From positions 55,439,530-55,503,529 of the forward strand of contig CM055279.1 in assembly GCA_029237695.1 (NCBI GenBank): 64,000 nucleotides of DNA. The letters run 5' to 3'. A program made the position numbers and the translations under genes. The notes under the pieces were generated by a model. The model saw only the letters and a list, made by a program, of their open reading frames with translations, searched no databases and was not told the DNA's origin. Origin of the DNA: Conchocele bisecta. Its lineage: Eukaryota > Mollusca > Bivalvia > Lucinida > Thyasiridae. Below, piece after piece: positions 24,201 to 37,632 of this stretch (positions are counted from its first letter, which is position 1; every line of letters begins with the position of its first letter).

Positions 24201-27200
24201 TCAGCCTCACCCTGTCCCAAGGTCAGTTTACCAGCTAGCCAGTCAAGTCAACACATTGGGTACCTCAGCCACTCACCTGTCCCAGCTCAGTGTACAAGTA
24301 GCCGCCTCCCAATCAAAACACCAGGTGCCTCGCCACTCCCTGTCCCAACTCAGTGTACAAGTAGCCAACCTCCTAATCAACAGGTACCTCAACAACTCCT
24401 GTCCACTCAGTGTACAAGTAGCCAGCCTCCCGTCACACCAGGTACCTCCATAGCCCTACCCTGTCCCAGCTCAGGTTTAAAGTAGCCGCCTCCCAGTCAA
24501 CATACAAGGTACCTCCAGCAACTCCCCTGGTCCCAGTCATTTGTACAAGTAGCCCAGCCTCCCCAGTCAACCACACAGGTACCTCAGCCTCCCCGTCCAG
24601 GTCAGTTTACCCAAGTGCAGCCCCAGTCAAGACACGGTACCTCTGCCACTCCCTTGTCCAGCTCGTGGTAAAGTAGCCAGTCTCCTAGTCAACACAGGTA
24701 CTCAAGCCAATCCCAGTCCATCTCCGTGTACAAGTAGCCAGCCTCCCAGTCACACTGGTACCTCTGCACTCCCTATCATAGCTCAGTGTACAAGTAGCCA
24801 GTCCTCCCAGTCAACACAACAAGGTACCCTGTCACCCCCGTCCCAGTCAGTGTACAAGTTAGCCATCTCCCGTCAACACACAGGTCCTTAGCTTACTTGT
24901 CTAAGCTCAGTGTAAAGTAGCCAGCCTCCAAGTAACAACCACAGGTACCTCAGCCTCACCCTGTCCCAGCTCAGTTTAACAAGTAGCAGTCTCCCAGGGT
25001 CACACAAGGGTACTCAGCCACTCCCTTGTCCCAGCTCAGTGTAACAAGTAGCCAGTCCTCCCAGTCAACACACACCTCAAGCCTCACCCTTGTCCCAGCT
25101 CTACCAGTAGCCAACCTCCCCCTAATTAACACAAGGTCTCAGGCCCTCCTTTGTCTTAGTCAGTGTACAAGTAGCCAAGTCTCCCAGTCAAACACAGGGT
25201 ACCTCAGCCACTCCCGTCTAGCTCAGTGTACACGTTTAGCCAGTCTCCCGTCAAACACAGGTACCTCAGCCGCTCCCTGTCTAAGTCAGTGTACAAGTAG
25301 CCAACCTCCTAATCAACCACAGGTACCTCAGCCCCACCCTGTCCAGCTCCGTGTACAAGGTAGCACAACCTCCCAATCAACACACGGGTACCCAGCCCAT
25401 CCCTGTTCCCGCTCAGTGTTTACAAGTAGCCAGGCCTTTCCCAGGTCAACACATGGTACCTCAGTCACCTCCCGTCCCAGCTCAGGTGTACAGTAGCCAG
25501 TCTCCAGTCAACAAATATACCTCAGCTCACCTTGTCCCAGGCTCAGTACCAGTAGCCAACCTCCTAATCAACCAGGTCCTCAGCCACTTTGCCTAGTCGT
25601 GTACAAGTAGCCAGCCTCCCAGGTCAACATAGGTACATCAGTTCACTCCCTGTCCCAGCTCATACAAGTAGCCAGTCTCCATCAAACACACCTGGTACCT
25701 CTGCACTCCCCTGTCCCAGGTCAGTTTACCAAGTAGCCAGCCTCCCAAGGGTCAACACCACCTGGACCTCTGTCACTCCCTATCCATAGCTCGTGTACAA
25801 GGTAGCCAGGTTCTCCCAGTCAACCACAAACCATACCGGTGTCCCCCTGTCCCGCTCGTGTACAAGTAGCCAGTCTCCCAGTCCAAACACAGACCTTAGC
25901 ATTACCCTGTCCAAGCTCCAGTGTACAAGTAGCCAGCCTCCCTCAAACAACACAAGGTACCTCGGTCACTCCCGGCCCAGCTCGGTGTTCAAGTAGCAGA
26001 CCCTCCCAGTCAAACAGTACCTCCAGCCTCACCTGTCCCAGTCCTCAGTTTACAAGTAGCCAGTTCCCTCCCCCCCCCTAGTCAACACCACAGGTACATA
26101 GCCATCCCTGGTTCCCGCTCGGGTTACGCTAGCCAGCCTCCAGTGAACACACATATACCTCAGGCCCACCCTTGTCCCAGCTCAGTTTAACCAGTAAGCC
26201 AAACCTCCTTAATAAAACACAGTACCTCAGCCTCCTTGTCTAGGCAGTGTAAAAAGTATGCCAACCTCCCAAATCAACACCGGGTACCTCAGGCCACTCC
26301 CTTGTCCAGTCCAAGTGTCAAGTTAGCAGCCTCCCAGTCAACACACTGGACCTCAGGTCCTCCCTTGTCCCCAGCTCAGGGGTACAAGTGCCAGTCTCCC
26401 AGTCAAACACTGGTACCTAACCGTGACCCTGTTCCAGTCCGGTACAAGTAGCAGCCTCCCAGTAAACACGTACCTCAGTTCACTTCCCTGTCCCAGGTCA
26501 GTGTACAAAGTAGCCGTCTGTCCCAACAAACACAGGTACCTCAAGTCATTCCCTGTTCCGGCTCCGTGTACAAGTAGCCGGTCTCCCAATTCAACTCCAC
26601 GGTAACCTCAGTCCCATTCCCTGTCCAGCTACAGTCGTAAAAGTAGCCAGCTCCAGTCAACGCACAGGTACCTCAGCCAAATCCCTGTCCCAGCTCAGGA
26701 GTACAAAGTAGCCAGTCTCCCAGTCAACACACAGGTACCTCAGTCACTCCCTGTCACAGGTCAGTGAACAAGTAGCCGCATCCAGTCAAACACAGGTAAC
26801 CTCTGCACTCCCTGTCCCAGCTCAGTGTACAGTAGCCAGTTCCAGTCAAACACAGGTACCTCAAGCTCACCCTGTCCCGGTTCAGTTTACAAGTAGGGCC
26901 AGCCTCCCAGTCACATGGGTACCTCAGTAACCCTCCCGTCCAGCTCAGTGTAACAAGTAGCCAGCCAATCAACACACAGGTACCTCAGCACCCTGTCCCA
27001 GGCTCGGTGTACAAGTAGCCAACTATCAACAAACGGTACCTCAGCCACTCCTTGCCGAGCTCAGTGTAAAAGTAGCCAGTCTCCCCGTTCAATCAACAGG
27101 TACCTCAGTCATTCCCTGTCCCAGGCTCCGGTGTACAAAGAGTCTCCAGTCAACACACAGGTACCTTCAGTAATTTCCCTGTCCCAGCTCAGTGTCAAGT

Positions 27201-30200
27201 GCAGCCTCCCAGTCAACGCACAGGTACCTCAGCAACCCCTGTCCCGCCTCAGTACAAAGTAGCCCGTCTCCCAGTCAAAACACAGGTACCTCAGTCACTC
27301 CCTGTCCCCAGGTCAGTGGTACAAGTAGCCAGCATCCAGTCAAACTCACAGGTACTCAGCCACTCCTGTCCAGTCAGTGTACAGGTAGCCAGTCTCCCAG
27401 TCAACACACAGGTACCTCAGCCTCCCCTGTCAGGTCAGTTTCCAAAGTAGCCCAGCTCCCAGTCAACACATGGGTACCTCAGTAATTCCCTGTCCAGCCC
27501 AGTAACAAGTACCAGCCTCCCAATAACACACAGGTACCTCAGCCACACCCGTCCCGCTCGGTTGTACAAGTAGCCAACCTTAATCAACACAGTTACCTCA
27601 GCCACTCCTTGTCCGTGCTCAGTTGTCAAGTAGCCAGCCTCAGTCAAACAAAAACAGGGACTCAAGCCTCACCCTGTCCCGCTCAGCAAAAGTAGCCAGG
27701 TCTCCCAGTCAAAACACCAGGTACATCAGCACTCCCTGTCCCAGCTCAGTGTACAAAGTAGCCGCTCCCAGTGAAACCACACATATACCTCAGCCTACCC
27801 GTTCCCCCCCGGCTCAGTTTTCCAGTAGCCAACCTTCCTAATCAATCACAGGTTCCTCAGCCAACTTCCTTGTCTAGTTCAGTGTACAAGTAGCCAACCT
27901 CCCAAATCAACACCCACGGGTACCTCAGCCTCACCCCTGTCCCAGTCAGGTGTACAAGTAGCCAGCCTCCCAGTCAACAGTACCTCAGTCACTCCCTGTC
28001 CCAGCTCAGTGTACAAGTAAGCCAGTCTCCCAGTCAACACACAGGTACCTCAGTCCATCCCTGTTTCTCCCAGCTCAGTGTACAAGTAGCCAGTCTCCCA
28101 GGTCAACACACAGTACTCTGTCACCCCTTCTGTCCCAGCTCAGTGTACAAGTAGCCAGTCTCCAGTCAACGCACAGGTACCTTCAGCAACTTCCCTGTCC
28201 CAGCTCAGAGTACAAGTAGCCAGTCTCCCAGTCAACACAGGTACCTCAGGTCACTCCCTGTCCCAGCTCAGTGTACAAGTAGCCAGCATCCCAGTCAAAC
28301 ACACAGGTACCTCAGCCCATCCCTGTCCCAGCTCAGTGTACAAGTAGCCAGTCTCCCAGTCAACACACAGGTACCTCAGCCACTCCCTGTCCCAGCGTCT
28401 GTGTACAAGTAGCCAGTCCTCCCAGTCAACACACAGGTACCTCAGAATCACCTGTCCCAGGTCAGTTTACAAGTAGACCAGCCAATCCCAGGTCAACACA
28501 GTAGGGGCCACTCAGTCACTCCCTGTCCCCAGCTCAGTGTACAAGTAGCCAGCCTCCCAATCAACACACAGGTACCTCAGCCACACCCTGTCCCAGCTCG
28601 GTGTACAAGTAGCCAACCTCCTAATCAACACAGGTACCTCAGCCACTCCTTGTCCGAGCTCAGTGTACAAGTAGCCAGTCTCCCAGTCAACACACAGGTA
28701 CCTCAGTCATTCCCTGTCCCAGCTCGGTGTACAAGTAGCCAGTCTCCCAGTCAACACACAGGTACCTCAGTCATTCCCTGTCCCAGCTCAGTGTACAAGT
28801 AGCCAGCCTCCCAGTCAACGCACAGGTACCTCAGCAACTCCCTGGTCCCAGCTCAGTGTACAATTGTAGCCAGTCTCCCAGTCAACACACAGGTTGGTAC
28901 CTCAGTCACTCCCGTGTCAGGTCAGTCAGGTACTAGTAGCCAGCATCTCCCAGCCCTCAACACACAGGTAACCTCAGCCACATCCCTGTCCCAGCTCAGT
29001 GTACAATGTAGCCAGTCTCCCCAGTCAACACACAGGTACCTAGCCAGCTCCACCCTGTCCCAGCTCCGTGTACACGTAGCCAGCCTTCCCAGTTCAAACA
29101 ACACTTACCAGTACCTCAGCCACTCCCTGTCCAGCTCAGTGTACAAGTAGCCAGTCTCCCAGTCAACACACAGGTACCTCTGCCACTCCCTGTCCCATGT
29201 CAGTTTACAAGTAGCCAGCCTCCCAGTCAACACACTGGTACCTCTGCCACTCCCTATCATAGCTCAGTGTACAAGTAGCCAGTCTCCCAGTCAACACACA
29301 TGGTACCTCTGTCACCCCCTGTCCCAGCTCAGTGTACAAGTAGCCAGTCTCCCAGTCAACACACAGGTACCTTAGCATTACCCTGTCCAAGCTCAGTGTA
29401 CAAGTAGCCAGCCTCCCAGTCAACACACAGGTACCTCGGTCACTCCCTGTCCCAGCTCAGTGTACAAGTAGCCAGCCTCCCAGTCAACACACAGGTACCT
29501 CAGCCTCACCCTGTCCCAGCTCAGTTTACAAGTAGCCAGTCTCCCAGTCAACACACAGGTACCTCAGCCACTCCCTGTCCCAGCTCAGTGTACAAGTAGC
29601 CAGCCTCCCAGTCAACACACATATACCTCAGCTTCACCCTGTCCCAGCTCAGTTTACCAGTAGCCAACCTCCTAACCAACACAGGTACCTCAGCCACTCC
29701 TTGTCCTAGCTCAGTGTACAAGTAGCCAGTCTCCCAGTCAACACACAGGTACCTCAGCCACTCCCTGTCCCAGCTCAGTTTACAAGTAGCCAGCCTCCCA
29801 GTCAACATACAGGTACCTCAGCAACTCCCTGTCCCAGCTCATTGTACAAGTAGCCAGCCTCCCAGTCAACACACAGGTACCTCAGCCTCACCCTGTCCCA
29901 GGTCAGTTTACAAGTAGCCAGCCTCCCAGTCAAGACACGGGTACCTCAGCCACTCCCTGTCCCAGCTCAGTGTACAAGTAGCCAGTCTCCTAGTCAACAC
30001 ACAGGTACCTCAGCCACTCCCTGTCCCATCTCCGTGTACAAGTAGCCAGCCTCCCAGTCAACACACTGGTACCTCTGCCACTCCCTATCATAGCTCAGTG
30101 TACAAGTAGCCAGTCTCCCAGTCAACACACAGGTACCTCTGTCACCCCCTGTCCCAGCTGTCAGTGTACAAAGTAGCCACTCTCCCCTCCGCAAATCAAC

Positions 30201-33200
30201 ACACAGGTACCTTAGCATTACCCTGTCTAAGCTCAGTGTACAAGTAGCCAGCCTCCAAGTCAACACACAGGTACCTCAGCCTCACCCTGTCCCAGCTCAG
30301 TTTACAAGTAGCCAGTCTCCCAGTCAACACACAGGTACCTCATCCCCCCACCACTCCCTGTCCCAGCTCAGTGTACAAGTAGCCAGCCTCCCAGTCAACA
30401 CACATATACCTCAGCCTCACCTTGTCCCAGCTCAGTTTACCAGTAGCCAACCTCCTAATTAACACAGGTACCTCAGCCACTCCTTGTCCTAGCTCAGTGT
30501 ACAAGTAGCCAGTCTCCCAGTCAACACACAGGTACCTCAGCCACTCCCTGTCCTAGCTCAGTGTACAAGTAGCCAGTCTCCCAGTCAACACACAGGTACC
30601 TCAGCCGCTCCCTGTCCTAGCTCAGTGTACAAGTAGCCAACCTCCTAATCAACACAGGTACCTCAGCCCCACCCTGTCCCAGCTCAGTGTACAAGTAGCC
30701 AACCTCCCAATCAACACACGGGTACCTCAGCCACTCCCTGTCCCAGCTCAGTGTACAAGTAGCCAGCCTCCCAGTCAACACACTGGTACCTCAGTCACTC
30801 CCTGTCCCAGCTCAGTGTACAAGTAGCCAGTCTCCCAGTCAACACACATATACCTCAGCCTCACCTTGTCCCAGCTCAGTTTACCAGTAGCCAACCTCCT
30901 AATCAACACAGGTACCTCAGCCACTCCTTGTCCTAGCTCAGTGTACAAGTAGCCAGCCTCCCAGTCAACATAGGTACCTCAGTCACTCCCTGTCCCAGCT
31001 CAGTGTACAAGTAGCCAGTCTCCCAGTCAACACACAGGTACCTCTGCCACTCCCTGTCCCAGGTCAGTTTACAAGTAGCCAGCCTCCCAGTCAACACACT
31101 GGTACCTCTGTCACTCCCTATCATAGCTCAGTGTACAAGTAGCCAGTCTCCCAGTCAACACACATATACCTGTGTCACCCCCTGTCCCAGCTCAGTGTAC
31201 AAGTAGCCAGTCTCCCAGTCAACACACAGGTACCTTAGCATTACCCTGTCCAAGCTCAGTGTACAAGTAGCCAGCCTCCCAGTCAACACACAGGTACCTC
31301 GGTCACTCCCTGGCCCAGCTCGGTGTACAAGTAGCCAGCCTCCCAGTCAACAAACAGGTACCTCAGCCTCACCCTGTCCCAGCTCAGTTTACAAGTAGCC
31401 AGTCTCCCAGTCAACACACAGGTACATCAGCCACTCCCTGTCCCAGCTCAGTGTACAAGTAGCCAGCCTCCCAGTGAACACACATATACCTCAGCCTCAC
31501 CCTGTCCCAGCTCAGTTTACCAGTAGCCAACCTCCTAATCAACACAGGTACCTCAGCCACTCCTTGTCCTAGCTCAGTGTACAAGTAGCCAGTCTCCCAG
31601 TCAACACACAGGTACCTCAGCCACTCCCTGTCCTAGCTCAGTGTACAAGTAGCCAGTCTCCCAGTCAACACACAGGTACCTCAGCCGCTCCCTGTCCTAG
31701 CTCAGTGTACAAGTAGCCAACCTCCTAATCAACACAGGTACCTCAGCCCCACCCTGTCCCAGCTCAGTGTACAAGTAGCCAACCTCCCAATCAACACACG
31801 GGTACCTCAGCCACTCCCTGTCCCAGCTCAGTGTACAAGTAGCCAGCCTCCCAGTCAACACACTGTACCTCAGTCACTCCCTGTCCCAGCTCAGTGTACA
31901 AGTAGCCAGTCTCCCAGTCAACACACAGGTACCTCAGTCGCACCCTGTTCCAGCTCAGTGTACAAGTAGCCAGCCTCCCAGTCAACACAGGTACCTCAGT
32001 CACTCCCTGTCCCAGCTCAGTGTACAAGTAGCCAGTCTCCCAGTCAACACACAGGTACCTCAGTCATTCCCTGTCCCAGCTCCGTGTACAAGTAGCCAGT
32101 CTCCCAATCAACACACAGGTACCTCTGTCATTCCCTGTCCCAGCTCAGTGTACAAGTAGCCAGCCTCCCAGTCAACGCACAGGTACCTCAGCAACTCCCT
32201 GTCCCAGCTCAGAGTACAAGTAGCCAGTCTCCCAGTCAACACACAGGTACCTCAGTCACTCCCTGTCCCAGGTCAGTGTACAAGTAGCCAGCATCCCAGT
32301 CAACACACAGGTACCTCAGCCACTCCCTGTCCCAGCTCAGTGTACAAGTAGCCAGTCTCCCAGTCAACACACAGGTACCTCAGCCTCACCCTGTCCCAGG
32401 TCAGTTTACAAGTAGCCAGCCTCCCAGTCAACACATGGGTACCTCAGTAACTCCCTGTCCCAGCTCAGTGTACAAGTAGCCAGCCTCCCAATCAACACAC
32501 AGGTACCTCAGCCACACCCTGTCCCAGCTCGGTGTACAAGTAGCCAACCTCCTAATCAACACAGGTACCTCAGCCACTCCTTGTCCGAGCTCAGTGTACA
32601 AGTAGCCAGTCTCCCAGTCAACACACAGGTACCTCAGTCATTCCCTGTCCCAGCTCGGTGTACAAGTAGCCAGTCTCCCAGTCAACACACAGGTACCTCA
32701 GTCATTCCCTGTCCCAGCTCAGTGTACAAGTAGCCAGCCTCCCAGTCAACGCACAGGTACCTCAGCAACTCCCTGTCCCAGCTCAGTGTACAAGTAGCCA
32801 GTCTCCCAGTCAACACACAGGTACCTCAGTCACTCCCTGTCCCAGGTCAGTCTACAAGTAGCCAGCATCCCAGTCAACACACAGGTACCTCAGCCACTCC
32901 CTGTCCCAGCTCAGTGTACAAGTAGCCAGTCTCCCAGTCAACACACAGGTACCTCAGCCACTCCCTGTCCCAGCTCCGTGTACAAGTAGCCAGCCTCCCA
33001 GTCAACACACATGTACCTCAGCCACTCCCTGTCCCAGCTCAGTGTACAAGTAGCCAGTCTCCCAGTCAACACACAGGTACCTCTGCCACTCCCTGTCCCA
33101 TGTCAGTTTACAAGTAGCCAGCCTCCCAGTCAACACACTGGTACCTCTGCCACTCCCTATCATAGCTCAGTGTACAAGTAGCCAGTCTCCCAGTCAACAC

Positions 33201-36200
33201 ACATGTACCTCTGTCACCCCCTGTCCCAGCTCAGTGTACAAGTAGCCAGTCTCCCAGTCAACACACAGGTACCTTAGCATTACCCTGTCCAAGCTCAGTG
33301 TACAAGTAGCCAGCCTCCCAGTCAACACACAGGTACCTCGGTCACTCCCTGTCCCAGCTCAGTGTACAAGTAGCCAGCCTCCCAGTCAACACACAGGTAC
33401 CTCAGCCTCACCCTGTCCCAGCTCAGTTTACAAGTAGCCAGTCTCCCAGTCAACACACAGGTACCTCAGCCACTCCCTGTCCCAGCTCAGTGTACAAGTA
33501 GCCAGCCTCCCAGTCAACACACATATACCTCAGCCTCACCCTGTCCCAGCTCAGTTTACCAGTAGCCAACCTCCTAACCAACACAGGTACCTCAGCCACT
33601 CCTTGTCCTAGCTCAGTGTACAAGTAGCCAGTCTCCCAGTCAACACACAGGTACCTCAGCCACTCCCTGTCCTAGCTCAGTGTACAAGTAGCCAGTCTCC
33701 CAGTCAACACACAGGTACCTCAGCCGCTCCCTGTCCTAGCTCAGTGTACAAGTAGCCAACCTACTAATCAACACAGGTACCTCAGCCCCACCCTGTCCCA
33801 GCTCAGTGTACAAGTAGCCAACCTCCCAATCAACACACGGGTACCTCAGCCACACCCTGTCCCAGCTCAGTGTACAAGTAGCCAGCCTCCCAGTCAACAC
33901 ACTGGTACCTCAGTCACTCCCTGTCCCAGCTCAGTGTACAAGTAGCCAGTCTCCCAGTCAACACACAGGTACCTCAGTCGCACCCTGTTCCAGCTCAGTG
34001 TACAAGTAGCCAGCCTCCCAGTCAACACAGGTACCTCAGTCACTCCCTGTCCCAGCTCAGTGTACAAGTAGCCAGTCTCCCAGTCAACACACAGGTACCT
34101 CAGTCATTCCCTGTCCCAGCTCCGTGTACAAGTAGCCAGTCTCCCAGTCAACACACAGGTACCTCAGTCATTCCCTGTCCCAGCTCAGTGTACAAGTAGC
34201 CAGCCTCCCAGTCAACGCACAGGTACCTCAGCAACTCCCTGTCCCAGCTCAGTGTACAAGTAGCCAGTCTCCCAGTCTCCCAGTCAACACACAGGTACCT
34301 CAGTCACTCCCTGTCCCAGGTCAGTGTACAAGTAGCCAGCATCCCAGTCAACACACAGGTACCTCAGCCACTCCCTGTCCCAGCTCAGTGTACAAGTAGC
34401 CAGTGTCCCAGTCAACACACAGGTACCTCTGCCACTCCCTGTCCCAGCTCAGTGTACAAGTAGCCAGTCTCCCAGTCAACACACAGGTACCTCAGCCTCA
34501 CCCTGTCCCAGGTCAGTTTACAAGTAGCCAGCCTCCCAGTCAACACATGGGTACCTCAGTCACTCCCTGTCCCAGCTCAGTGTACAAGTAGCCAGCCTCC
34601 CAATCAACACACAGGTACCTCAGCCACTCCCTGTCCCAGCTCGGTGTACATGTAGCCAACCTCCTAATCAACACAGGTACCTCAGCCACTCCTTGTCCGA
34701 GCTCAGTGTACAAGTAGCCAGTCTCCCAGTCAACACACAGGTACCTCAGCCTCACCCTGGCCCAGCTCAGTTTACAAGTAGCCAGCCTCCCAGTCAACAT
34801 ACAGGTACCTCTGCAACTCCCTGTCCCAGCTCAGTGTACAAGTAGCCAGCCTCCCAGTCAACACACAGGTACCTCAGCCTCACCCTGTCCCAAGTCAGTT
34901 TACAAGTAGCCAGCCTCCCAGTCAAGACACGGGTACCTCAGCCACTCCCTGTCCCAGCTCAGTGTACAAGTAGCCAGCCTCCCAATCAACACACAGGTAC
35001 CTCAGCCACTCCCTGTCCCAGCTCAGTGTACACGTAGCCAACCTCCTAATCAACACGGGTACCTCAGCCACTCCTTGTCCCAGCTCAGTGTACAAGTAGC
35101 CAGCCTCCCAGTCAACACACAGGTACCCCAGCCTCACCCTGTCCCAGCTCAGTTTACAAGTAGCGAGCCTGCTAGTCAACACACAGGTACCCCAGCAACT
35201 CCCTATCCTAGCTCAGTGTACAAGTAGCCAGTCTCCCAGTCAACACACAGGTACCTCTGTCCCACCCTGACCCAGCTCAGTTTACAAGTAGCCAACCTCC
35301 CAATCAACAGACAGGTACCTCAGCCACTCCCTGTCCCAGCTGAGTATACAAGTAGCCAGCCTCCCAGTCAACACACAGGTACCTCAGCCTCACCCTGTCC
35401 CAGCTCAGTGTACAAGTAGCCAGCCTCCCAGTCAACAGTTAGGTACCTCAGCAACTCCCTGTCCCAGCTCAGTGTACAAGTAGCCAGCCTCCCAGTCAAC
35501 ACACAGGTACCTCAGCCTCACCCTGTCCCAGCTCAGTTTACCAGTAGCCAACCTCCTAATCAACACAGGTACCTCAGCCACTCCTTGTCCTAGCTCAGTG
35601 TACAAGTAGCCAGTCTCACAGTCAACACACAGGTACCTCAGCCACTCCCTGTCCTATGTCAGTGTACAAGTAGCCAGTCTCCCAGTCAACACACAGGTAC
35701 CTCAGCCACGCCCTGTCCTAGCTCAGTGTACAAGTAGCCAACCTCCTAATCAACACAGGTTCATCAGCCCCACCCTGTCCCAGCTCAGTGTACAAGTAGC
35801 CAACCTCCCAATCAACACACAGGTACCTCAGCAACTCCCTGTCCCAGCTCAGTGTACAAGTAGCCAGTCTCCCAGTCAACACACAGGTACCTCAGTCACT
35901 CCCTGTCCCAGCTCAGTGTACAAGTAGCCAGCCTCCCAGTCAACACAGGTACCTCAGTCACTCCCTGTCCCAGCTCAGTGTACAAGTAGCAAGTCTCCCA
36001 GTCAACACACAGGTACCTCAGTCACTCCCTGTCCCAGCTCAGTGTACAAGTAGCCAGTCTCCCAGTCAACACAGAGGTACCTCAGTCACTCCCTGTCGCA
36101 GCTCAGTGTACAAGTAGCCAGCCTCCCAGTCAACGCACAGGTACCTCATTAACTCCCTGTCCCAGCTCAGTGTACAAGTAGTCAGTCTCCCAGTCAACAC

Positions 36201-37632
36201 ACAGGTACCTCAGTCACTCCCTGTCCCAGTCATGTACAAGTAGCCATCCCAGGTCAACACACAGACCTCTGCATCCTCCCTCAGACAAGTAGCCAGTCTC
36301 CCAGTCAACACACAGGTACCTCAGCCACTCCCTGTCCCAGCTCCGTGTGCAAGTAGCCTGCCTCCCAGTCAAAACACAGGTACCTCAGCCACTCCCTGTC
36401 CCATCTCAGTGTACAAGTAGCCAGTCTCCCAGTCAACACACAGGTACCTCAGCCACTCCCTGTCCCAGCTCAGTGTACAAGTAGCCAGCCTCCCAGTCAA
36501 CACACAGGTACCTCAGCCACTCCCTGTCCCAGCTCAGTGTACAAGTAGTCAGCCTCCCAGTCAACACACAGGTACCTCAGTCACTCCCTGTCCCAGCTCA
36601 GTGTACAAGTAGCCAGCCTCCCAGTCAACACACAGGTACCTCAGCCACTCCCTGTCCCAGCTCAGTGTACAAGTAGCCAGTCTCCCAGTCAACACACAGG
36701 TACCTCAGCTACTCCCTGTCCCAGCTCCGTGTACAAGTAGCCAGCCTCCCAGTCAACACACTGGTACCTCTGCCACTCCCTATCATAGCTCAGTGTACAA
36801 GTAGCCAGTCTCCCAGTCAACACACAGGTACCTCTGTCACCCCCTGTCCCAGCTCAGTGTACAAGTAGCCAGTCTCCCAGTCAACACACAGCTACCTTAG
36901 CATCACCCTGTCGAAGCTCAGGGTACAAGTAGCCAGCCTCCCAGTCAACACACAGGTACCTCGGTCACTCCCTGTCCCAGCTCAGTGTACAAGTAGCCAG
37001 CCTCCCAGTCAACACACAGGTACCTCAGCCTCACCCTGTCCCAGCTCAGTTAACAAGTAGCCAGCCTCCCAGTCAAGACACAGGTACCTCAGCCACTCCC
37101 TGTCCCAGCTCAGTGTACAAGTAGCCAGCCTCCCAGTCAACACACTGGTACCTCAGCCTCACCCTGTCCCAGCTCAGTGTACAAGTAGCCAGAGTCCCAG
37201 TCAACACATAGGTACCTCAGTCACTCCCTGTCCCAGCTCAGTGTACAAGTAGCCAGCCTCCCAGTCAACACACAGATACCTCAGCCTCACCCTGTCCCAG
37301 CTCCGTGTACAAGTAGCCAGTCTCCCAGTCAACACACAGGTACCTCAGCCACTCCCTGCCCCAGCTCAGTGTACATGTAGCCAGCCTCCCAGTCAACTCA
37401 CTGGTACCTCTGCCACTCCCTATCCTAGCTCAGTGTGCAAGTAGCCAGTCTCCCAGTCAACACACAGGTTCCCCACCCACCCTGTCCCAGCTCAGTTTAC
37501 AAGTAGCCAGCCTCCCAGTCAACACACAGGTACCTCAGTCACTCCCTGTCCCTGCTCAGTGTACAAGTAGCCAGCCTCCCAGTCAACACACAGGTACCTC
37601 AGCCACTCCCTGTCCCAGCTCAGTGTACATGT

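Larger units (their letters stand above)
8341..37632 (+). repeat. ~29-kb minisatellite, 64-bp unit, built on the FoxJ2/3 exon 2 boundary
   Basis: About 450 head-to-tail units. Successive CAGCTCAGTGTACAAG motifs at 8363 and 8427 give the 64-bp period. The unit is CTCAGTGTACAAGTAGCC(AGCCTCCCAGTCAACACACAG), then GTACCTCAGCCACTCCCTGT and CCCAG. Common variants are AGTTTAC(A/C)AG, CCAACCTCCTAATCAACACAG (62-bp unit), and GTTCCAG or CCTAGC in place of CCCAGC. Because 64 is 1 modulo 3 and one frame contains TAG, forward reading frames last about three units (62 codons). These and the antisense frames are not genes. The array fills 8405-37632 of the intron to exon 3, interrupted only by the retroposon at 8814-9216. 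Higher-order periods and indel-rich blocks are given in the findings. The true length is uncertain. Confidence 0.95.

Noticed and set aside
10910..35182. Dozens of 60-104-codon frames on both strands (patterns such as SLSQLSVQVASLPVNTQVPQ and LATCTLSWDREWLRYLC)
   Set aside because: They are the three frames of the 64-bp satellite unit and its complement. Their length is set by where a unit's TAG or an indel falls, and they have no start context or domain.
8341..37632. CRISPR-like or centromeric array
   Set aside because: There are no unique spacers between constant repeats, so it is not CRISPR. A 64-bp unit starting inside an exon with a single-gene context is better explained as a local minisatellite than as centromeric satellite.
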